Positions 1 through 6,138 of a stretch of DNA of 8,621 bases are shown in pieces. The stretch lies in the NCBI GenBank assembly GCA_002452425.1, contig DKFQ01000126.1:1-8621 (forward strand). Reading direction: 5' to 3'. Numbering within the stretch: the stretch's first letter is position 1; each line of letters begins with the position of its first letter. A program made the position numbers and the translations under genes. The stretch is from Sulfurimonas sp. UBA6792. Lineage in GTDB: Bacteria > Campylobacterota > Campylobacteria > Campylobacterales > Sulfurimonadaceae. The notes under the pieces were generated by a model, which saw only the letters and a list, made by a program, of their open reading frames with translations, had not been told where the DNA came from and ran no database searches.

Positions 1-317
1 ACAACACCCTCGACCAATGCACCTAAAACGGATTTACTTAAAATTTCGATTTTTGCACTTTGAAAGTTCGATGCTTTGAGCGCTTTGATGGCAGCGGAAG
101 CTGCACTTCTTATGTCATCACTCTTCTTGCTATCAACACCGCAAACAAGAACTCCCTTTTCATACAAAAAGCAAGTGGTGTCCTGCTCCGCCTTAAATCC
201 TGCCTTTTGTAAAATCGCAGCATGCTCACACGTCTCCAACTCATCTTTTTTTACAAAAACAACGTTCACATCCGCAACAACTTCATTCAATTCCGTCTCT
301 AATAATTTTATATCCAT
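1..317 (-). CDS. pepA: Leucyl aminopeptidase (M17 family), N-terminal part only
   Basis: The leftward reading frame opens with ATG at 317 (MDIKLLETELNEVV...) and runs off the left edge after about 105 codons. The visible part resembles the non-catalytic N-terminal macrodomain-like region of cytosolic M17 aminopeptidases: a strand with VNVVFVKKDEL, then a CFLYEKGVLVCGV hairpin, then an alanine-rich helix (IRSAASAAIKALK) leading into SAKIEIL. This matches the layout I recall for Helicobacter PepA. The family forms hexamers in the cytoplasm and removes N-terminal residues with two metal ions; those catalytic motifs lie beyond the window and cannot be checked. The region before the ATG (AGAAAAG) is only a weak ribosome site. 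pepA points the same way as the folD-trpB operon but is separated from it by the oppositely oriented mntA-hepT pair, so it needs its own promoter. Confidence 0.83.
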   Translation of the reverse strand, partial: MDIKLLETELNEVVADVNVVFVKKDELETCEHAAILQKAGFKAEQDTTCFLYEKGVLVCGVDSKKSDDIRSAASAAIKALKASNFQSAKIEILSKSVLGALVEGV

Positions 318-347
318 CTTTTCTACTCGTATCTGTAAATTTTTAAG

Positions 348-353
348 ATAATA
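348..353 (-). promoter_or_regulatory. Probable pepA -10 box (extended, TGCTATTAT)
   Basis: On the minus strand TATTAT is preceded by TGC, giving an extended -10 element. It would start transcription near 341, about 24 nt before the pepA ATG. No good -35 box is seen at 17 bp. A TTGAC word (401-405, minus) lies too far upstream to pair with it. The TGn extension matches the style of other promoters in this window. No promoter assay supports it. Confidence 0.45.
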
Positions 354-425
354 GCAAAAAGTGGTTAAATCTCTCTTTACTGAAATTTGTTTCTCTAAAA
401 GTCAAGATTTATTTACAGGAGTGTG

Positions 426-463
426 GTTTGAGAAAATAGCAAACATGTTATAATTCAAACATG
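426..463 (+). promoter_or_regulatory. mntA-hepT promoter with repeat-built operator
   Basis: TATAAT lies at 449-454 with TG at 446-447, a perfect extended -10. The usual 7-nt distance puts the transcript start at about 460-462, on the mntA ATG (461). The same 8-bp word CAAACATG occurs at 440-447 and 456-463, 16 bp apart, flanking the -10 box; the second copy includes the start codon. An inverted partner, GTTTGA at 426-431, pairs with TCAAAC at 455-460. Such an arrangement would suit an operator for self-repression, as many toxin-antitoxin operons have. The promoter call is fairly firm; the operator role is inference. Confidence 0.6.
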
Positions 464-769
464 AACAGAGAATCAATATTAAATTATCTTATCAGCGTTA
501 AAGAAGTTTATAAGAAAGAGGGCTTTTTGATCAAAGCACTTTTTGGTTCGTACTCTCGTGATGAAGCTAATGCCCAGAGTGATGTGGATATTCTTGTTGA
601 GGCTACACCTGAGTTTGCCAACAGATATGGTTTTGGCGCTATCAAACGCATTCATGAGATACAAGCAGAGATAAGCAATGCTCTTGGGCTTCCTGTTGAT
701 TTGGCAGATAGTACGGGCATGGGTAAAACAGGTAAAAAATTTATCATCGACAGAGCTATATATGTCTAA
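461..769 (+). CDS. mntA: MntA antitoxin, minimal nucleotidyltransferase (type VII TA)
   Basis: This 102-residue protein is a minimal nucleotidyltransferase of the pol-beta superfamily. The signature GSX10DXD is exact: G29-S30, then ten residues, then D41-V-D43. A third metal-binding acid is likely D80 in GLPVDLAD. In the studied HepT-MntA pairs, MntA is the antitoxin: it transfers AMP units from ATP to a tyrosine of its HEPN partner and so silences the RNase. Start ATG 461 gives the usual family N-terminus (MNRESILNYL...) and no in-frame upstream start exists, because TAG lies at 437-439. There is no Shine-Dalgarno sequence in front of it and the promoter places the transcript start on the ATG, so translation is probably leaderless. 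The gene overlaps hepT by 8 nt, and the antitoxin comes first. Function is assigned by motif and neighbour. Confidence 0.9.
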   Translation: MNRESILNYLISVKEVYKKEGFLIKALFGSYSRDEANAQSDVDILVEATPEFANRYGFGAIKRIHEIQAEISNALGLPVDLADSTGMGKTGKKFIIDRAIYV

Positions 770-1118
770 AGAGTCTATAAGCAAAGTTTATCTCATCCTA
801 GAAAAGATAGACTACATAGAGCAGATAGTTAAAAAGAGTGGAAGCATTACTAAGGCACTTGAAGATTATGTGACGGATAGACCTGCGATTTTAATGCACC
901 TCACTGCTATAGCTGAGCAGTTCAATAAACTCAAAAAAGAGCATGCGGATGATATTTTAAGTGCTTTTGATGAGAATGACGTCAAAGGTATGTATGATGT
1001 AAGAACCTACATCGCTCATGATTATGAAGGTGTAAATTTAGCCATAGTTGAATGGATTATCAGAAACGGTCTCCCTAAGTTTAAAAAGCAGTGCAAAAGC
1101 TTAATAAACAGTAACTAA
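762..1118 (+). CDS. hepT: HepT-like HEPN toxin, RNase (type VII TA, DUF86)
   Basis: This 118-residue, largely helical protein carries the HEPN catalytic motif in the full HepT form RX4HXY: R81-TYIA-H86-D-Y88. R81 and H86 would form the RNase site in a dimer. Y88 is the expected acceptor for AMP added by MntA. The N-terminal helix (about residues 3-25) and the D39-R40-P41 turn before the second helix fit the DUF86 family, whose members are about 110-140 residues long. The start chosen is ATG 762, which lies inside the last codons of mntA (8-nt overlap), so the two are translated together. An in-frame ATG at 678 would add 28 residues read out of frame from mntA and lacks family similarity. No intrinsic terminator follows; a palindromic repeat lies 10 nt after the stop. 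All key residues are present, so the toxin looks intact. Confidence 0.9.
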   Translation: MSKESISKVYLILEKIDYIEQIVKKSGSITKALEDYVTDRPAILMHLTAIAEQFNKLKKEHADDILSAFDENDVKGMYDVRTYIAHDYEGVNLAIVEWIIRNGLPKFKKQCKSLINSN

Positions 1119-1128
1119 TATTTGCTTC

Positions 1129-1204
1129 CTCGTTGCTTCTGCGTGGGAGTGTGGATTTTAGGTTGTTTTATAGTATGCATTCCCACGGAGACCGTGGGAA
1201 CGAG
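1129..1204. repeat. REP-like pair of inverted GTGGGAA palindromes
   Basis: The right half is a perfect 9-bp stem (TTCCCACGG 1180-1188 and CCGTGGGAA 1192-1200) with an AGA loop, followed by CGAG. The left half (CTCGTT at 1129-1134, GCGTGGGAGTG at 1141-1151) reads as a decayed, inverted copy of the same unit, so the whole looks like a paired REP element. Palindromes of this GTTCCCACG...CGTGGGAAC type recur, as I recall, in many unrelated bacterial genomes. It lies between the converging hepT and trpB 3' ends and could slow transcription from both sides. Neither strand has a T-run directly after the stem, so a classical intrinsic terminator is not supported. Confidence 0.7.
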
Positions 1205-1215
1205 CAAAAAAGGGA

Positions 1216-2412
1216 TTAGTCAAACTTTAAAATCTCTTTTGCCTGAATCATATCTTTGTCGCCTCTGCCTGAGAGGTTTACGATGATGAGTTTGTCTTTT
1301 ATGTTTGGCATCTTTTTGAGGTATGCGACCGCATGTGCGCTCTCAAAAGCTGGGATGATACCCTCTTTACGGGAGAGCCAGACAAAGGCATCAAGTGCTT
1401 CTTTATCGGTTGCGTGGTTGTAAGTTACGCTCTTGTTTTCATAGTGAAACGCATGCTCTGGTCCGATTCCGGGGTAGTCAAGTCCTGCTGAGATGGAGTA
1501 CGCTTCTTGAATCTGCCCGTCTGCGTCTTGTAAGAGGTAGCTCATCTGCCCGTGAAGCACGCCTGCACGTCCTTTTTCGAGGGAGCATCCATGTTCATGT
1601 GTCTCTATCCCTTTGCCGCCTGCTTCTATGCCGATGCACTCCACCTCTTTGTCCTCTAAAAAGTGCTGAAACATCCCGATAGCGTTGCTTCCGCCGCCGA
1701 TACATGCGATAACATGGTCAGGCAAACGCCCCTCTTTTTCAAGGATTTGCGCTCTTGCTTCATAGCCGATGATAGCTTGAAAATCTCGTACCATCATAGG
1801 GTATGGGTGCGGTCCTGCAACTGTTCCTATGATATAGAATGTATCTCTTGCATTGGTTACCCAGTGGCGGATAGCGTCATTCATGGCATCTTTGAGCGTT
1901 CTGCTTCCGCTCTCAACCGCATTTACTTTTGCGCCAAGCAGTTTCATACGAAAAACATTGAGTTCTTGACGTGCTACATCTTTTGCACCCATAAATATCT
2001 CGCACTCTAAGCCCAAAAGTGCGCAAATAGTCGCCGTCGCCACGCCGTGTTGTCCTGCACCTGTTTCGGCTATGATTTTTTTGTATCCCAGTCTCTTTGC
2101 CATAAGCCCTTGCGCTATAACATTGTTGACTTTATGCGCTCCCGTGTGGTTCAAATCTTCACGTTTAAGGTAGATTTTTGCGCCTAGCTCCTCAGAGAGA
2201 TTGTGTGCGTAGTAGAGTGGAGAAGGGCGACCGACATAATCTTTAAGATAGTAGTCCACCTCTGACCAAAACTCTTCGTTAAAGCGGATACTTTTGTACT
2301 CCTCTTCTAGTTTTAAGAGGGCGGGCATAAGGGTTTCTGGAACATATCTACCGCCAAAGATACCAAAATGTCCGTGGATAGGGTCAAATTTTGAAGCTGA
2401 TGGAATATACAT
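1216..2412 (-). CDS. trpB: Tryptophan synthase beta chain
   Basis: TrpB joins indole to L-serine with PLP to make tryptophan, normally in an alpha2-beta2 complex with TrpA. The 398-residue length is normal. Visible motifs are the N-terminal HFGIFGGRYVPETL, the PLP lysine K94 in NHTGAHKVNN, the catalytic glutamate E116 in AETGAGQHG, the phosphate-binding GGGSNAIG and the C-terminal SGRGDKD. The sequence is of the common TrpB1 type. The chosen start is ATG 2412, which overlaps the apt stop (TAATG) and has GAGG 7 nt upstream; a longer reading frame to 2511 only re-reads apt in another frame. It is the last gene of the folD operon. No other trp gene is in the window, so here trpB is separated from trpA and from the usual trp operon. 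Confidence 0.97.
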   Translation of the reverse strand: MYIPSASKFDPIHGHFGIFGGRYVPETLMPALLKLEEEYKSIRFNEEFWSEVDYYLKDYVGRPSPLYYAHNLSEELGAKIYLKREDLNHTGAHKVNNVIAQGLMAKRLGYKKIIAETGAGQHGVATATICALLGLECEIFMGAKDVARQELNVFRMKLLGAKVNAVESGSRTLKDAMNDAIRHWVTNARDTFYIIGTVAGPHPYPMMVRDFQAIIGYEARAQILEKEGRLPDHVIACIGGGSNAIGMFQHFLEDKEVECIGIEAGGKGIETHEHGCSLEKGRAGVLHGQMSYLLQDADGQIQEAYSISAGLDYPGIGPEHAFHYENKSVTYNHATDKEALDAFVWLSRKEGIIPAFESAHAVAYLKKMPNIKDKLIIVNLSGRGDKDMIQAKEILKFD

Positions 2413-2963
2413 TAGGCTACCTCGATTAAAGAATATACAGGAGTTATGTTTTGAAGATTTTTTTGTCCCTCTAAGAATGTAAGAGCGATGATAAAACAAG
2501 CCTCGACACACGAAGCACCCGCTTGGTTGATAAGTCTAGCAGCTGCATTTGCCGTGCCGCCAGTTGCGATTAGGTCATCCATGAGAAGCACTCTTGCGTT
2601 TGGTTTTGCGCTAAAAGCATCGATGTGAATCTCTATCTCGTCAAATCCATACTCCAAAGAGTACTTCTCACTAATGGTTGTGTAGGGGAGTTTTCCTTTT
2701 TTACGGATTGGCACAAAACCGATGCCTAACATCTGCGCCAAAGCCGCCCCAAAGATAAAACCTCTAGCGTCAATCCCCGCAATGTAGTCAAGGTTGTACT
2801 CTTTGTATCTTTGGTAGAGGTGGTTCATGGTGACGCCAAAGGCTTCTGCGTTGTTTAGGAGTGTTGTGATATCTTTAAAAACAATCCCTGGTTTTGGAAA
2901 ATCTTTGATATCACGCAAAGAACCTTCTATGATTTTTCTCTCTAAGTTGCTTAGTGTCATCAT
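2412..2963 (-). CDS. apt: Adenine phosphoribosyltransferase
   Basis: Apt makes AMP from adenine and PRPP in purine salvage, in the cytoplasm. The 183-residue length is typical. The N-terminal block IKDFPKPGIVFKDITTLL (about residues 19-36), IDARGFIFG (64-72), the flexible-loop region with RKKGKLPY (87-94) and the PRPP loop VLLMDDLIATGGT (125-137, acids D129 and D130) are all present. Two ATG codons sit side by side (2963 and 2960). The AAGGA ribosome site is only 3 nt from the first but 6 nt from the second, so the second ATG may be the real start, giving 182 residues. It lies 7 nt after the coiled-coil protein gene, whose stop codon is part of the ribosome site, and it shares one base with trpB (TAATG), so apt and trpB are likely translationally coupled. 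Confidence 0.96.
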   Translation of the reverse strand: MMTLSNLERKIIEGSLRDIKDFPKPGIVFKDITTLLNNAEAFGVTMNHLYQRYKEYNLDYIAGIDARGFIFGAALAQMLGIGFVPIRKKGKLPYTTISEKYSLEYGFDEIEIHIDAFSAKPNARVLLMDDLIATGGTANAAARLINQAGASCVEACFIIALTFLEGQKNLQNITPVYSLIEVA

Positions 2964-2970
2964 CTATCCT

Positions 2971-3303
2971 TTAAAGAAGAGCGTCTATGCGACTCTCTAG
3001 TGCTTTGATTTTGTTGTTGAGACGGTCTGTCTCTTGTCTGTGTTTTGTGTTTCTTTGCTTTAAAACTTTGAGTTCGTTGCGTAGTTTTGTAAGCTCGTCA
3101 CTTAAAATATCCACATTGCCAAGCGCACGCTGAAGCTGAATCTGATACTTTCTAATCAGTATCTCTGCCTCTTGCAGCGTGAGTTTCATAAGGTCGTTGC
3201 TTCTTTGCTCTTTATTGGTAATGCTTTTGAAGTAAAACATCTTGACAAAGAGATAAATCGCAACGATAGCAAGGAGTGTTAAAAGTGACCATTCAAAAAA
3301 CAT
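2971..3303 (-). CDS. Small membrane-anchored coiled-coil protein, unknown function
   Basis: I do not recognise a named family. The 110-residue protein has one N-terminal hydrophobic segment (about residues 4-26, FEWSLLTLLAIVAIYLFVKM), a short basic stretch, then a long charged helix (about 38-110) rich in Leu, Lys, Arg and Glu with heptad-like spacing, which predicts a coiled coil. The likely topology is a short N-terminus outside and the coiled coil in the cytoplasm. The start ATG 3303 has a good AAAAGG site. It sits between rpiB (12-nt gap) and apt (7-nt gap). A small protein in the same place occurs, as I recall, in Helicobacter gene order, which suggests a conserved partner of the operon. 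A structural or division role is possible, but nothing in the sequence decides it. Confidence 0.85.
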   Translation of the reverse strand: MFFEWSLLTLLAIVAIYLFVKMFYFKSITNKEQRSNDLMKLTLQEAEILIRKYQIQLQRALGNVDILSDELTKLRNELKVLKQRNTKHRQETDRLNNKIKALESRIDALL

Positions 3304-3315
3304 ACGCTTTTCCTT

Positions 3316-3753
3316 TTAGTTATTTATCGCTTCTATCTTTGCAACACGACCTTCATGGCGTCCGCCCTCAAAGCTTCCTGCAATCCAAGCGTCCAAGATA
3401 GACTCGGCTACGCCTTTGCCCACGATTCTCTCGCCAAAACAGAGCACATTTGCATCGTTATGCCCACGAGCAACCGTTGCAGTGTAGGCATCATGACAGA
3501 GTGCAGCTCGGATACCGTGGTGGCGATTTGCTGCCATGCTCATCCCGATTCCAGAACCGCAAATCAAAATCCCTTGAGCCTCTTTATCCGCTAAAACAGT
3601 CTCGCAAACTTTGATAGCATAGTCCGGATAGTCAACTCTCTCTTTGTCATATGGTCCTAGGTCAACTATTTCATGACCTTTTTGCTTAAGCAGTGCAACC
3701 GTATAGTCTTTGAGATCCAAGCCGGCGTGATCTGTAGCGATGTAAAACTTCAT
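3316..3753 (-). CDS. rpiB: Ribose-5-phosphate isomerase B
   Basis: RpiB interconverts ribose 5-phosphate and ribulose 5-phosphate in the non-oxidative pentose phosphate pathway. The 145-residue length is normal for the RpiB/LacAB family. D8-H9 in ATDHAG, the proposed catalytic C65 in CGSGIGMSMAANR and H98 in ARGHNDANVL are visible; the cysteine is typical of RpiB rather than of LacA/LacB subunits. The loop reads GSGIG where E. coli has GTGIG, a mild and common change. An AGAGGAAG ribosome site lies about 6 nt before ATG 3753. It is the fourth gene of the operon, 19 nt after the M50 peptidase gene. Its ribose 5-phosphate can feed PRPP, which apt uses two genes later, so the neighbours make metabolic sense. 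Older annotations sometimes mislabel such genes as galactose isomerase or lacA. Confidence 0.95.
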   Translation of the reverse strand: MKFYIATDHAGLDLKDYTVALLKQKGHEIVDLGPYDKERVDYPDYAIKVCETVLADKEAQGILICGSGIGMSMAANRHHGIRAALCHDAYTATVARGHNDANVLCFGERIVGKGVAESILDAWIAGSFEGGRHEGRVAKIEAINN

Positions 3754-3772
3754 TTTTCTTCCTCTCTTTTTT

Positions 3773-4456
3773 TTATGGTAACAACAGACTTAAAATCATC
3801 TGCACAGGCATAAGCAACAGATAATTTTTTAGCGGTGTCATAAGAACAATTAAGACTATAATTATTCCATATCTTTCGTATTTGTAGAAGAACTCGGCGA
3901 CTGAATTTATCTTGTGTTTGAGTGCAAGGTGCGAGAGAAAATGTGCGCCGTCAAACTGTGGGATGGGCAGAAGGTTGAAAACCCCAAGCACTACGTTGAT
4001 AATAAGTGTTTGCAAAACAAAAAGATATGCAAAAACGTAAAAGAGCGAATCACTCGTTGTGGGCTGGCTCATCATCACGATAACTACAGAAGCAAGAGCT
4101 GCCAGAGTAAAGTTATAGACAATTCCCGCCAAATCTACCTGCATAGCACCGTTGTAGCCTGCATTTTTTGCTACCGTGGACATGTTGATAGGTACGGGTT
4201 TTGCCCATCCAAAGAGAAAACCGCTCTCAGCACCAAGTAACATAGGCAAAAAGTACATAGTTGCGGGAACGATGATAGTACCTACCAAATCGACATGTGA
4301 GATAGGGTTGATGGTAAGTCTGCCCGCATTTTTAGCGGTTGTATCGCCATAGATGTAGGCAACCCAGCCATGCATAATCTCATGCCCGATGATAGCTACT
4401 GCAAGCGCTAAAACAGCGGCTGCAATTTTGAGCAGATCAATAGATTCCATAGTCAT
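3773..4456 (-). CDS. M50 family membrane zinc metallopeptidase (site-2 protease-like)
   Basis: This is a short polytopic intramembrane protease of 227 residues. The zinc motif HEXXH is H25-E26-I-M-H29, inside the first membrane segment. N50-P51-I-S-H54 follows, then the GWAKPVPIN loop (83-91), and N161-LLP164...D169-G170 supplies the third zinc ligand, D169. About five or six hydrophobic segments are visible. There is no PDZ domain, so it belongs to the small YwhC/rhomboid-independent type rather than the RseP type. The substrate is unknown. It overlaps lepB by 20 nt from ATG 4456, or by 14 nt if the second in-frame ATG (4450) is used; the ribosome site is weak for both, so coupling to lepB translation is likely. 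Its place directly after signal peptidase suggests a role in membrane protein or remnant signal peptide turnover, but that is inference. Confidence 0.93.
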   Translation of the reverse strand: MTMESIDLLKIAAAVLALAVAIIGHEIMHGWVAYIYGDTTAKNAGRLTINPISHVDLVGTIIVPATMYFLPMLLGAESGFLFGWAKPVPINMSTVAKNAGYNGAMQVDLAGIVYNFTLAALASVVIVMMSQPTTSDSLFYVFAYLFVLQTLIINVVLGVFNLLPIPQFDGAHFLSHLALKHKINSVAEFFYKYERYGIIIVLIVLMTPLKNYLLLMPVQMILSLLLP

Positions 4457-5246
4457 CTTTATCTTGTTTTTTTCTCTCTACGATAGCTTTTTGCAGATGT
4501 GCGTCATCTTCTAGGTCTGTTGGCGTTTTTCCTATGCGATCCCATCTTATCTCCCAGTTGTCATCTATGCTAAAATAGACAAACCAAGGAGTTCCCTCGA
4601 TGTTATCATAAGGCACTGCACCCCAAAAACGGCTATCGTTTGAGTGGTCACGGTTATCGCCCATCATAAAGTAGTGGTTTTCATCGACACGGATAGGGGC
4701 AAAATGAAAGATTGGCATAGGGTACTGACCATTTTCTACGATTTTTTCATCATGGTGAATCCCTGCATGCTCTTTCATATACGGGTTTTTTACCCAAAGT
4801 TTTCCTGCAAAAACAACTATCTCGTACCCTTTAAAGTTCTCTTCTATCCATTTATCACCCTCTTTGTGGTGAAGATAGAGATCTTTGTTGGAGATAAAAA
4901 GCTCATCTCCAGGGAGTGCGACACAACGCTTAACAAAGTGCTGTTTTGTGTTGTGTGGCGGTCTAAAGATGACGATATCGCCACGCTTTGGCGTATCTCC
5001 GTCCATAAGGCGAAGTTTGTCGCTCCATGGCATGATAGAGACCTCTAAAAATGGAAGATGCGGCATAGGGATACCGTAAGCAAATTTTTTAGCAAAAAGA
5101 TGATCCCCGATAAGAAGCGAGTCTTTCATCGAGCCGCTTGGGATTTTAAAAGCCTGCGCAACAAAGAAGATAACAAAAAGAACGATGATAATTGTTCCCG
5201 TCCATGAGTTGGAAAATTTGTATGTTTTGTGTAGAAACTCTTTCAT
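4437..5246 (-). CDS. lepB: Signal peptidase I
   Basis: LepB cuts signal peptides from exported proteins on the outer face of the inner membrane. The 269-residue protein has one N-terminal membrane segment (about residues 16-33), the nucleophile S39 in IPSGSMKDSL, the general-base lysine K106 in FVKRCVALPGD, and the box E region MGDNRDHSNDSRFWG. One small departure is KDSL where most enzymes have PTL after SGSM. The C-terminus is charged (ERKKQDKDDYGIY). ATG 5246 directly follows the folD stop (TAAATG, zero gap); the nearest purine-rich site, GAGG, is about 13 nt away, so translation probably continues from folD. The single visible exported protein in this window that it would process is the small cytochrome encoded at 6164. 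Confidence 0.96.
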   Translation of the reverse strand: MKEFLHKTYKFSNSWTGTIIIVLFVIFFVAQAFKIPSGSMKDSLLIGDHLFAKKFAYGIPMPHLPFLEVSIMPWSDKLRLMDGDTPKRGDIVIFRPPHNTKQHFVKRCVALPGDELFISNKDLYLHHKEGDKWIEENFKGYEIVVFAGKLWVKNPYMKEHAGIHHDEKIVENGQYPMPIFHFAPIRVDENHYFMMGDNRDHSNDSRFWGAVPYDNIEGTPWFVYFSIDDNWEIRWDRIGKTPTDLEDDAHLQKAIVERKKQDKDDYGIY

Positions 5247-6104
5247 TTACGCTCTTTCCTCTGCATGGGCTTTTGCCGCTTTGAGTGTGTTGCTTAGAAG
5301 CATAGCGATAGTCATAGGACCAACGCCTCCTGGAACTGGGGTGATATAAGAGCATTTTTTGCAAACATTTTCAAAATCCACATCGCCGACAAGTTTGCCA
5401 TCATCCGCACGGTTGATACCGATATCAACGATGATAGCACCCTCTTTGACCATATCTTCTTTGATAAGGTTTATCACACCTGCACCGACAAAAATCATAT
5501 CCGCGTTGAGCGTGTGTTTTTTCAAATCATCTGTAAAGATATGGCAAATCTCAACAGTCGCATTTGCATTGAGAAGAAGTGAAGCCATCGGTTTTCCAAC
5601 GATATTTGAAGCACCGACAACAACGCAGTTTTTTCCCTTGACATCGATGTTGTACTCGTTTAAAAGCTCCATAACGCCCAGTGGAGTACATGGAACAAAG
5701 CCATCAAGCCCAGTGGTGAGTCTTCCAACATTGTATGGATGAAAACCGTCCACATCTTTGCTTGGCTCAACAAGCTCTAAAAGTTTGGTTGTGTCGATAT
5801 GTTTTGGAAGAGGAAGTTGGATAAGAATACCGTCTATATTTGGGTTGTTATTCATCATTTTGATGGTGTTTTCGATAGCTGCTTGAGAGATATCGCTTGG
5901 CATTTCATGCGTTACTGAGTAAAAACCGACTCTGTCGCACGCCTTTTTTTTCATGCTGACATACGCGGCACTTGCCGGATCTTGCCCAACTAAAATAACT
6001 GCTAGTCCTGGGACTAAACCTGTTTTGTTTTTTAACTCTTTTACTTCATGCACAACAGTAGTTTCTATCTTTGCCGCTAACGCTTTTCCATCAAGAAATT
6101 GCAT
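5247..6104 (-). CDS. folD: FolD: methylenetetrahydrofolate dehydrogenase/cyclohydrolase
   Basis: FolD converts 5,10-methylene-THF to 5,10-methenyl-THF using NAD(P)+ and then to 10-formyl-THF, in the cytoplasm. The 285-residue length is standard. Visible signatures are Y48 and K52 in AAYVSMKKKAC (the catalytic pair), the DGILIQLPLP block, KDVDGFHPYNVGRL, PCTPLGVMELL, the dinucleotide site VVGASNIVGKP and PVPGGVGPMTIAML. The cofactor motif reads GASNIVG; many enterobacterial enzymes have GRSNIVG, where the arginine helps hold the NADP phosphate, so cofactor preference may differ. It is the first gene of the leftward operon. A GGGG ribosome site (6110-6113) lies 5 nt before ATG 6104, and a -10 box lies at 6133-6138. 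Confidence 0.97.
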   Translation of the reverse strand: MQFLDGKALAAKIETTVVHEVKELKNKTGLVPGLAVILVGQDPASAAYVSMKKKACDRVGFYSVTHEMPSDISQAAIENTIKMMNNNPNIDGILIQLPLPKHIDTTKLLELVEPSKDVDGFHPYNVGRLTTGLDGFVPCTPLGVMELLNEYNIDVKGKNCVVVGASNIVGKPMASLLLNANATVEICHIFTDDLKKHTLNADMIFVGAGVINLIKEDMVKEGAIIVDIGINRADDGKLVGDVDFENVCKKCSYITPVPGGVGPMTIAMLLSNTLKAAKAHAEERA

Positions 6105-6128
6105 TTAAACCCCATAATATAATTTTTT

Positions 6129-6137
6129 TGTTATTAT
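6129..6137 (+). promoter_or_regulatory. Extended -10 promoter of the cytochrome-lyase pair
   Basis: TG at 6129-6130, one base, then TATTAT at 6132-6137 form an extended -10 box pointing right. The predicted start near 6144 gives a leader of about 20 nt that contains the AAAGGA ribosome site (6151-6156) of the cytochrome gene. A second TATAAT at 6118-6123 is an alternative with a longer leader. The TATTAT overlaps the leftward folD -10 box by five bases. Confidence 0.5.
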
Positions 6138-6138
6138 A
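6133..6138 (-). promoter_or_regulatory. -10 box of the folD-trpB operon promoter
   Basis: TATAAT is read leftward here (plus strand ATTATA). The predicted start is near 6126, which leaves a leader of about 22 nt with the GGGG ribosome site before folD. No good -35 box is seen, which is usual for this group. It is probably the main promoter for all seven genes down to trpB, since no later gap exceeds 19 nt. It occupies almost the same bases as the rightward -10 box for the cytochrome gene. Confidence 0.55.

Noticed and set aside
76..351. Plus-strand open frame opposite pepA
   Set aside because: The minus strand encodes a recognisable PepA N-terminus, and the plus-strand product is low-complexity Ser/Thr/Phe without motifs.
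417..453. Leader peptide upstream of mntA (AGGAG followed by GTG 421, 10 codons)
   Set aside because: AGGAG overlaps the GTG with no spacing, and the predicted promoter starts transcription after this stretch.
678..761. Longer HepT start at ATG 678
   Set aside because: The extra 28 residues are mntA read in another frame and have no ribosome site. ATG 762 begins a typical DUF86 N-terminus.
1180..1215. Intrinsic terminator for hepT or trpB
   Set aside because: The stem is strong but no T-run follows it on either strand, so it is listed as a repeat only.
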